This document shows positions 33,333-39,271 of a stretch of 39,271 bases of DNA, one piece after another (position 1 is the first letter of the stretch; each line of letters opens with the position of its first letter). The DNA comes from Acidobacteriaceae bacterium. Lineage in GTDB: Bacteria; Acidobacteriota; Terriglobia; Bryobacterales; Bryobacteraceae. The stretch spans positions 1-39,271 of the forward strand of contig JAFAMD010000003.1 in assembly GCA_019233755.1 (NCBI GenBank), in the 5' to 3' direction. The notes below the pieces were generated by a model, which did no database searches, was not told the DNA's origin, and worked only from the letters and a program-made list of their open reading frames with translations. Position numbers and translations under genes: made by a program.

Positions 33333-35117
33333 ATGCTTCTTCAATTTCCTACAACAAACAGCCCGACAGCGGATCTGACAACGACCTATGATGCCGTCGT
33401 GGTCGGCTCGGGTGCTGCGGGCGGAATGGCCGCGCACGTCCTCACGTCGCACGGACTGAAGGTGCTTCTTCTCGAAGCCGGCAAGCAGCAGGACACGAGC
33501 AAAATTCTGCACTCCATGCAGTGGCCCTACGATCATCCGCGCCGTGGCCGCACGCCGCCCGATTACCACGCGCTCACTGTGAACGAGTACAACATTCGGG
33601 ACTACACGCAGAAATCGCCTTTCCCGCACGTCGAATCCTACGTTCAAGGTTGGAATTTTTCGGACTACAGCAAGACCCTCGTAGTGAATGAAAAGGAGAA
33701 TCCGTATACCGGCACGCGTTACGCCTGGGTTCGTTCGCGTGCAGTTGGCGGCAAGACGAACATTTGGGGCCGCCTCGCTCTGCGCTTGTCTGATTACGAC
33801 TTCAAAGCGAAAGATCACGACGGCTGGGGCGAAAACTGGCCCATCTCCTACGCCGACATCGCGCCCTACTATGACAGGGTTGATCGCTATCTCGGTGTTT
33901 CGGGCTTTCCTGAAGGCCTGCCGCAGATGCCTGATGGCCAGTTTATGCGGCCCATCAGGCTGACCTACGCGGAAATGCATCTCCGCCAGACGCTGAAGGG
34001 CATGAACCGCGTGCTCACTCCCTATCGGGCCGGCGTCGCCACCGACACCCTGAAGCACAACAAGTACCGCAGCCATTGCTACAGCCGCGGCGCTTGCAAC
34101 CGGCACGTCGGCGGCTGCGATATTCACGCCGCATTCGATTCTCCCACTGGCCTCATTCGCCCGGCAATGGATACGGGAAACCTGACGCTCCGCCCCAACT
34201 CCACGGTCTACGAAGTTACCGTCGATAAGGACACAGGCAAAGCTACCGGCGTTTCCTTCCTCGACAGCGAAACAAAGAAGAGCTATCAGGCAAAGGCCAA
34301 AGTGGTCGTACTTGCAGCCTCTACCCTCGAATCTGCCCGCCTGTTATTGCTCTCGAAATCGAGCACTTATCCAAACGGCATTGCGAACTCCAGCGGTCAC
34401 GTGGGACACAATTTCTGCGAACACGTCATGGGGCCGTCCATCTCCGGGTTCATGCCTGAGTTGGTAGGCAAGCCCCGAACGCTCGATGACGGCAAGCCCG
34501 GGAACTTTTACATTCCCCGGTACCGCAACATCGACAGCCGCCAACCCGACTTCATTCGCGGCTATGGGTTCGAAGGCGGCGCGGGATGCACCATGATCCC
34601 CGGCACCGCGTTCAACACCCCGGGCTTCGGGGAAGAGTATAAGAAGAACGTCCGCCGCTACGCCGGTGCGACCATCGATATGAGCGGTTTCGGCGAAGTG
34701 CTCGCCCGCTACGAGAACCAGGTAAGCATCGATCCGGAGATGAAAGACGCTTGGGGCGTTCCCGTGCTGCGCTTCAATTACACGTTTTGCGAGAACGAGC
34801 GCAAGATGTGCGAGGACATGGTCAAGACCGGCCGGGAGATGTTTGAAGCGGCCAAGTTCGAAATCCTGTCGGCCGATGGCAGAATACTGCCGGAAGGGTG
34901 GTCCATTCACGAGTTGGGAACGTCCCGTATGGGCAACGAACCCAAAACCTCGGTTCTAAACCAGTACGAACAATCGCACGACGTCAAGAACCTCTTCGTG
35001 GTGGATGGCAGCAGCTTCGTCACCGCTTCCGCTCAGAATCCGACCTGGACCATCATGGCTCTGTGCTGGCGCTCCTGTGACTATCTGGCCGATCAGCTTA
35101 AGAAGGGAGAGATCTGA
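33333..35117 (+). CDS. GMC-family oxidoreductase
   Basis: A glucose-methanol-choline oxidoreductase, 594 residues from ATG 33333. That start is preferred because AGGA lies 7 bases before it; the frame reaches to 33300 without a ribosome site. The Rossmann FAD motif VGSGAAGG is at about residues 24-31, and the C-terminal active-site region reads IHELGTSRMG and QNPTWTIMAL, with the usual His and Asn. Its stop overlaps the next ATG by one base (TGATG), showing translational coupling to the subunit-3 gene. Such pairs often act as membrane-bound or periplasmic sugar or alcohol dehydrogenases with a cytochrome; none lies next to it. The substrate is unknown. Confidence 0.9.
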   Translation: MLLQFPTTNSPTADLTTTYDAVVVGSGAAGGMAAHVLTSHGLKVLLLEAGKQQDTSKILHSMQWPYDHPRRGRTPPDYHALTVNEYNIRDYTQKSPFPHVESYVQGWNFSDYSKTLVVNEKENPYTGTRYAWVRSRAVGGKTNIWGRLALRLSDYDFKAKDHDGWGENWPISYADIAPYYDRVDRYLGVSGFPEGLPQMPDGQFMRPIRLTYAEMHLRQTLKGMNRVLTPYRAGVATDTLKHNKYRSHCYSRGACNRHVGGCDIHAAFDSPTGLIRPAMDTGNLTLRPNSTVYEVTVDKDTGKATGVSFLDSETKKSYQAKAKVVVLAASTLESARLLLLSKSSTYPNGIANSSGHVGHNFCEHVMGPSISGFMPELVGKPRTLDDGKPGNFYIPRYRNIDSRQPDFIRGYGFEGGAGCTMIPGTAFNTPGFGEEYKKNVRRYAGATIDMSGFGEVLARYENQVSIDPEMKDAWGVPVLRFNYTFCENERKMCEDMVKTGREMFEAAKFEILSADGRILPEGWSIHELGTSRMGNEPKTSVLNQYEQSHDVKNLFVVDGSSFVTASAQNPTWTIMALCWRSCDYLADQLKKGEI

Positions 35118-35671
35118 TGGACACGAATCTGAACCGGCGCGATCTCATCAAGTTGTTCACTGCGGCCGCGGTCGCCGGACCGCTCGCGCTCGCCGCGCCC
35201 GAACCGGGAGCTCCTCTTTTCTTCACGAAAGACGAGTTCGCCATGTTGGACACGCTGACAGAGCTGATCATCCCGACCGACGATCATTCCCCTGGCGCTC
35301 ACGCTGCGGGCGTGGCGCCATTCATTGACAAGACCGTGGCAGAGGCGTTTCTCCCTGAAGACAAGACGTCGTGGCGGAATGGTCTCGCGGCGGTCAACGA
35401 GATCTCGCAAACGATGTTCAGCAAATCGTTTTCGCAGGCAAGCCATGAGCAGCAGATCGAATTGCTGAAGAAGATTTCGCAGAACGAAAAAGAACCAAAG
35501 ACCGAGCCTGAGAAGTTCTTTGGACAACTCAAGGAAACTACAGCGTTCGTTTACTACACCACCTCCATCGGAATTCATCAGGACATCGAGTACAAAGGCA
35601 ACGTCATTCTTGAACAGTTCGTTGGCTATCTGCCGAATCAGGAACTCCCGCCCGTTTCCAACCTCGGCTGA
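35117..35671 (+). CDS. Gluconate 2-dehydrogenase subunit 3-like protein
   Basis: A 184-residue small partner of the GMC oxidoreductase, gluconate 2-dehydrogenase subunit 3 family. A twin-arginine type leader (NRRDLIKLFTAAAVAG, residues 6-21) predicts export in folded form, possibly carrying the GMC subunit with it. The body contains the family signatures ELIIPTDDHSPGAHAAGV and, near the C-terminus, SIGIHQDIEYKG. It has no haem motif, so the cytochrome partner would be encoded elsewhere. The ATG overlaps the GMC stop by one base. Confidence 0.9.
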   Translation: MDTNLNRRDLIKLFTAAAVAGPLALAAPEPGAPLFFTKDEFAMLDTLTELIIPTDDHSPGAHAAGVAPFIDKTVAEAFLPEDKTSWRNGLAAVNEISQTMFSKSFSQASHEQQIELLKKISQNEKEPKTEPEKFFGQLKETTAFVYYTTSIGIHQDIEYKGNVILEQFVGYLPNQELPPVSNLG

Positions 35672-35839
35672 TCGTAGGACCCTCGAAAGAGCGGGCTTAC
35701 CGGGTCATCACAGATCCGCGAAGAACTATTTCTTCATCTGAGTCAATCGTTTAGTCGCCCGAATTGGCGCGGGCTGCTACTCATGCGTACGAATCCTTGA
35801 GTCGGCGATGAAAATGCGCCACTAGAGGAGGCCTGACTC

Positions 35840-36847
35840 ATGAGCGTAGTGCTCGCTTACAAGAATTTCGCTGCGAACCGGAACATCAGTCACATCGGTT
35901 TGGGCGTCGCCGCCATCAATACCGCCAAGGTGCTGCGCCGCGATGGCATCCGGACCGCTGTCTGGCCTGTCCTCAGCGCCGGTGACCTGCGAACAAGGCT
36001 GCAGTCTGCGCCGGCCGGACATGTAATCATCTCTGCACCCTGGATCCCGACCCTCGAACTGCAAGCATTAGCAAGCGATTTCCCGGACACGCATTTCACC
36101 GTGAACTGCCACTCGAACGTCGGTTTCCTGCAGGCGGACCGGAACGGCGTCAGGCTTATGCGCGAAACAATGGAACTCGAAATGGGGAACGCCAATGTCC
36201 ACCTTGCAGGGAACAGCCGGCGCTTCTGCAACTGGGTCCGTTCTGCGTTTGGCGTGCCTTGCGCTTATTTGCCCAATCTGTACTATCTGGATGACCGCGC
36301 CGTTCCACAATCGAAACCCTTTAGCGGAAGCGCGCTGCGCGTCGCGGCGTTTGGCGCCACGCGTCCTTTGAAAAACCTGATGAGCGCTGCCGGCGCGGCA
36401 CTCGAAATCGCGCGCCATCTGCGCGCACCCCTCGAATTCTGGGTTTCCGCTGGCCGCGCGGAAGGCGGCGAAGGCATCCTCGCGGCTTTGAAAGAGATGC
36501 TGAGCGGCTTGCCCGGCGTCACGCTCGTTATGAACGGCTGGCAATCGTGGCCCAACTTCCGCCAGACCGTCGCCAGTATGCATCTCCTGCTCCAGCCCAG
36601 TTATACGGAATCCTTCAACATGGTCACCGGCGATGGAGTGGCAGAGGGCGTCGCTTCTGTGGTCTCGAGTGCCATCGATTGGGCTCCCGCCGATTGGAAG
36701 GCCGATGTGGATAACGTGCTGGATATCGCTCGTGTCGGCCGCCGCCTCCGCGCCGACCCTCGCGCCGCCGAGGACGGGCGTGTTGCGCTCGAGTCGTACG
36801 TCGCCGACGGACTCAGCGCCTACCGCCGGTTCCTGGCTATTCAATGA
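35840..36847 (+). CDS. Glycosyltransferase-like protein (GT-B fold)
   Basis: A 335-residue protein with the C-terminal signature of family GT4 enzymes: LLLQPSYTESFNMVTGDGVAEGV, with the E-x7-like motif around residues 254-262, after a Rossmann-like region ending GATRPLKN. The N-terminal half (about 1-160) lacks a clear family match, so the donor and acceptor are unknown. GAGGAGG lies 8 bases before the ATG. Its 3' end overlaps the convergent queA end by 11 bases. It stands alone after a 168-base spacer. Confidence 0.7.
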   Translation: MSVVLAYKNFAANRNISHIGLGVAAINTAKVLRRDGIRTAVWPVLSAGDLRTRLQSAPAGHVIISAPWIPTLELQALASDFPDTHFTVNCHSNVGFLQADRNGVRLMRETMELEMGNANVHLAGNSRRFCNWVRSAFGVPCAYLPNLYYLDDRAVPQSKPFSGSALRVAAFGATRPLKNLMSAAGAALEIARHLRAPLEFWVSAGRAEGGEGILAALKEMLSGLPGVTLVMNGWQSWPNFRQTVASMHLLLQPSYTESFNMVTGDGVAEGVASVVSSAIDWAPADWKADVDNVLDIARVGRRLRADPRAAEDGRVALESYVADGLSAYRRFLAIQ

Positions 36848-37859
36848 GCATACAGTCACCATAGGAGAAGAACCGGTAGCGCTGCGCTACCGCGTGGCGA
36901 TAAGCGGCTAGTGTGAGGTCGCGGCCCGCAAATGCCGCAACAAGCATGATCAGGCTCGATTCCGGCAGGTGGAAGTTCGTTAAGAGGCCCCCGGTTCCAC
37001 GAAAGTGGAAGCCAGGATAGATGAACACGTTTGTGTGGCCTTGCATAGCCTGCAGTCCACCGCGGAGAAACGCGGTCTCCACCGTGCGCACGCTGGTGGT
37101 TCCCACGCAAAACAGCCGGGTGGCCCGTCGCATCACCTCGGCGTCTCGTTCGGCGATTTCAAAATACTCTTCATGCAGCCTCACTTCGTTCAAATTCTGC
37201 TTGCGGAGCGGAGCAAAAGTTCCTAAGCCGACGTGCAAAGTCACGTAGGCGATCGCCGCGCCCGCCGCCCGGCAGTTGTCGAGCATTTTCGGCGTGAAAT
37301 GCAGGCCTGCGGTTGGCGCCGCCACAGATCCTTTTTTCTGTGCAAATACCGTCTGGTATCGCTCGACATCCGTTGGGCCCGGCTTCCTCCGGATATAGGG
37401 CGGCAGCGGAGTCTCTGCAATGCGTGCCAGGGCGTCACCGATCTTTTCTTGGCCCGCGAATCGTATGACCCGCTCCCCGTGATCGCCGTGCGAGATTACT
37501 TCGGCCGCTAGGTCCCCATCCAGAACAATGTGATCGCCGGTCTTCAATCGCTTGCCGGGTCGGACAAGCACGTTCCAGGTAGTCTCATCCTCATCCAAAG
37601 CGCGCAGCAGGAAGACTTCCACCTGCGCTCCCGAGCCCGTGTTGCGCCTACCATGCAAGCGGGCCGGAAAAACCCGCGTGTTGTTCAGGACCAGGCAATC
37701 ACCTGGACGAAGGTACGTGTGGAAATTGCTGAAAACGTCGTCGCGGAATCGATTCTTCTCCCGCGACGCGACGAGCATGCGGGAAGTATCCCGCTCCGGA
37801 TTGGGCTCTTGAGCGATGAGTTCTTCCGGAAGGTCATAATGAAAATCAGAGACTTGCAA
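36837..37859 (-). CDS. queA: S-adenosylmethionine:tRNA ribosyltransferase-isomerase QueA
   Basis: QueA transfers and isomerises the ribosyl part of SAM to form epoxyqueuosine at the tRNA wobble position. The 340 residues open [19 protein letters not shown], with the family regions [41 protein letters not shown] and [17 protein letters not shown]. The start is the TTG at 37859, because the open frame cannot be extended to an ATG and homologues start at this place. No Shine-Dalgarno sequence is seen. Its first 21 bases overlap the start of the divergent tsaD gene. Queuosine synthesis enzymes other than QueA are absent here. Confidence 0.95.
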   Translation of the reverse strand: MQVSDFHYDLPEELIAQEPNPERDTSRMLVASREKNRFRDDVFSNFHTYLRPGDCLVLNNTRVFPARLHGRRNTGSGAQVEVFLLRALDEDETTWNVLVRPGKRLKTGDHIVLDGDLAAEVISHGDHGERVIRFAGQEKIGDALARIAETPLPPYIRRKPGPTDVERYQTVFAQKKGSVAAPTAGLHFTPKMLDNCRAAGAAIAYVTLHVGLGTFAPLRKQNLNEVRLHEEYFEIAERDAEVMRRATRLFCVGTTSVRTVETAFLRGGLQAMQGHTNVFIYPGFHFRGTGGLLTNFHLPESSLIMLVAAFAGRDLTLAAYRHAVAQRYRFFSYGDCMLIE

Positions 37860-38912
37860 ATCAATATTTTAGGAATTGAGAGTTCGTGTGACGAGACGGC
37901 TGCGGCAATTGTGGTTAACGGGCGTGAAATTCGTTCAAGCGTGGTCGCATCTCAGCTTGCCACGCATGCAAAATATGGCGGCGTGGTACCTGAATTGGCC
38001 TCCCGTGAGCATTTGCGCGCAATCGTTCCAGTGGTACGTCAAACCCTGCAGGAAGCAGATTTCGAGCTGGAAGACCTCAACGCAGTCGCTGTCACTGCAG
38101 GTCCGGGGCTGGTCGGTTCGCTGCTTGTCGGCGTGACCTATGCCAAGGCTCTCTGCTTTGCCCGCGACCTTCCGCTCATCGCGGTGAATCACGTAGAAGG
38201 GCACATCCACTCGGTTCTGCTGGAGCATTCCGAAATTCCGTTCCCGGCACTCGCCCTGGTTGTAAGCGGTGGCCATACGCATCTGTTTGAGATCCGCGCG
38301 CTAGGTGAGTACCGGCTGCTCGGCAAAACACGCGACGACGCCGCCGGCGAAGCATACGACAAGGTTGCCAAACTTCTCGGCTATGGCTACCCGGGCGGCC
38401 CGGTCATCGATCGCCTGGCACCCTTCGGCAATCCCCAGGGCGTGCGTTTCTCCCTCGCGAAAATGAAGGGCAATCCCCTCGACTTCAGTTTCAGCGGCCT
38501 CAAAACCGCGGTACTCCGTTGGACCGAGCAGCACGATGTCGCCGATGAGATCCATCGCCGCAAACAGATGAAGCACGCGAGTTTCGACGAGTGGCTCGCC
38601 GCCACACCGCAGCCGACCCTGGATATGCTCGCGAGTTTCCAGCACACAGTGATCGAGGAATTACTCCGGCGCGCTACGAACTCCGCTGAAGAGATTGGCG
38701 CGGAATCCGTGATTGTCGCCGGCGGCGTCGCGTGTAATGCGGGTCTCCGCAGGCAAGCCGCAAGGCAGGAAGGCCTTACGTTCTACTTCCCTTCCGCCGG
38801 GCTCTCCACCGACAACGCCGCGATGATTGCGGCTGCAGCGTTTCCCAAATACCAGCGGAAAGACTTCGCCGGGTTCGATCTTAAGGCGCAGGCGAGCCTG
38901 ATGTTAGCTTGA
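37839..38912 (+). CDS. tsaD: tRNA threonylcarbamoyl-adenosine transferase subunit TsaD
   Basis: TsaD transfers the threonylcarbamoyl group to A37 of ANN-decoding tRNAs. From ATG 37839 the protein has 357 residues: [10 protein letters not shown] at 11-20, the metal-binding histidines H118 and H122 in [16 protein letters not shown], the KxxGYGYPGG region and [15 protein letters not shown] lies about 6 bases before this ATG; the open frame runs back to 37530, but those codons belong to the antisense of queA. A TTG at 37854 is a shorter alternative. Its start region overlaps that of queA by 21 bases. Partners TsaB, TsaC and TsaE are not here. Confidence 0.94.
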   Translation: MKIRDLQINILGIESSCDETAAAIVVNGREIRSSVVASQLATHAKYGGVVPELASREHLRAIVPVVRQTLQEADFELEDLNAVAVTAGPGLVGSLLVGVTYAKALCFARDLPLIAVNHVEGHIHSVLLEHSEIPFPALALVVSGGHTHLFEIRALGEYRLLGKTRDDAAGEAYDKVAKLLGYGYPGGPVIDRLAPFGNPQGVRFSLAKMKGNPLDFSFSGLKTAVLRWTEQHDVADEIHRRKQMKHASFDEWLAATPQPTLDMLASFQHTVIEELLRRATNSAEEIGAESVIVAGGVACNAGLRRQAARQEGLTFYFPSAGLSTDNAAMIAAAAFPKYQRKDFAGFDLKAQASLMLA

Positions 38913-38915
38913 GGT

Positions 38916-39271
38916 ATGGGCCCAAACGCTCCCGGCCAAGCGCCGAAATTGCCGATCGCCGGCGTCCAGAACATCGTCGCAGTCGGATCTGGGAAAGGCG
39001 GCGTCGGAAAGACCACTGTCGCTGTCAATCTCGCCATCAGCCTCGCGAAGCTTGGCCACAAAGTTGGCCTGCTGGATGCCGATGTCTACGGCCCCAATGT
39101 GCCCCTGATGATGGGCATTCAGGAAGTTCCGCACGCCATCGGCCAGCGCATTCAACCCCTCCAGGCGCACGGCGTAAGACTGATGTCGATGGCGCTTCTG
39201 AATCCCGGCGACAAACCGCTTGTCTGGCGCGGACCCATGTTGAACAGCGTTATCCAGCAATTCCTCCGCAA
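38916..39271 (+). CDS. Mrp/ApbC-type P-loop ATPase (N-terminal part)
   Basis: The first 118 residues of a ParA-like ATPase of the Mrp/ApbC/NBP35 group, which carries and transfers Fe-S clusters. The deviant Walker A GKGGVGKT is at residues 26-33, then LLDADVYGPNVP and PLVWRGPML, which are specific to Mrp proteins. The ATG begins 3 bases after the tsaD stop, with GAGG just before it. Only about 20 residues precede the P-loop, so the MIP18/DUF59 domain that often starts Mrp proteins is missing. The C-terminal CxxC that binds the cluster lies beyond the window. Confidence 0.93.
   Translation, partial: MGPNAPGQAPKLPIAGVQNIVAVGSGKGGVGKTTVAVNLAISLAKLGHKVGLLDADVYGPNVPLMMGIQEVPHAIGQRIQPLQAHGVRLMSMALLNPGDKPLVWRGPMLNSVIQQFLR

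Overview
This is a GC-rich bacterial chromosome segment carrying conserved core genes and no phage, insertion sequence or CRISPR array. The mix suggests an Acidobacteriota genome, perhaps of the Solibacter/Bryobacterales type: a secreted SpoIVB/S55-like protein, a secreted beta-propeller, a ThuA protein, a GMC oxidoreductase with a gluconate-dehydrogenase subunit-3 partner, a fused TrpE-TrpG and HpnE. That assignment is inference; no rRNA gene is present to confirm it.

Layout. Positions 1-3189 (minus) hold the str operon rpsL-rpsG-fusA-tuf, with tuf cut by the window edge. An 871-bp stretch (3190-4060) has no convincing protein gene. It appears to hold a promoter, a structured small RNA and its terminator on the minus strand, then a second promoter and a long rpsL leader ending in an attenuator-like hairpin. 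Next on the plus strand come comEC, a YtxH-like protein, a delta-1-pyrroline-5-carboxylate dehydrogenase, and a tight aminotransferase-SDR-cupin operon. That operon is preceded by a leader with riboswitch-like pairing. A small unknown protein, tRNA-Glu(TTC) and a cytochrome c follow.

From 12501 to 16610 lie two secreted proteins in tandem: an S55-type protein whose serine and histidine halves appear swapped, and a propeller/Fn3-like protein. Then come two translational GTPases (der minus, typA plus), and a minus-strand pair trpE(G)-hpnE that links tryptophan synthesis and hopanoid synthesis. A two-helix K+ channel with an RCK domain, a small unknown protein, an M16 peptidase, rlmN, a ThuA-domain protein and a DedA-like membrane protein follow.

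Positions 28937-33243 encode an RND pump permease and its periplasmic adaptor, without an outer-membrane channel. Positions 33333-35671 encode a GMC oxidoreductase and its twin-arginine partner. The window ends with a glycosyltransferase-like protein, queA, tsaD (whose 5' end overlaps queA head to head) and the start of an Mrp/ApbC ATPase. Several genes (tuf, fusA, rpsL, rpsG, der, typA, rlmN, queA, tsaD, tRNA-Glu) serve translation or tRNA/rRNA modification.

The most novel-looking signals are the candidate small RNA upstream of comEC, the switch-like leader at 8553-8687, and the permuted S55 protein.
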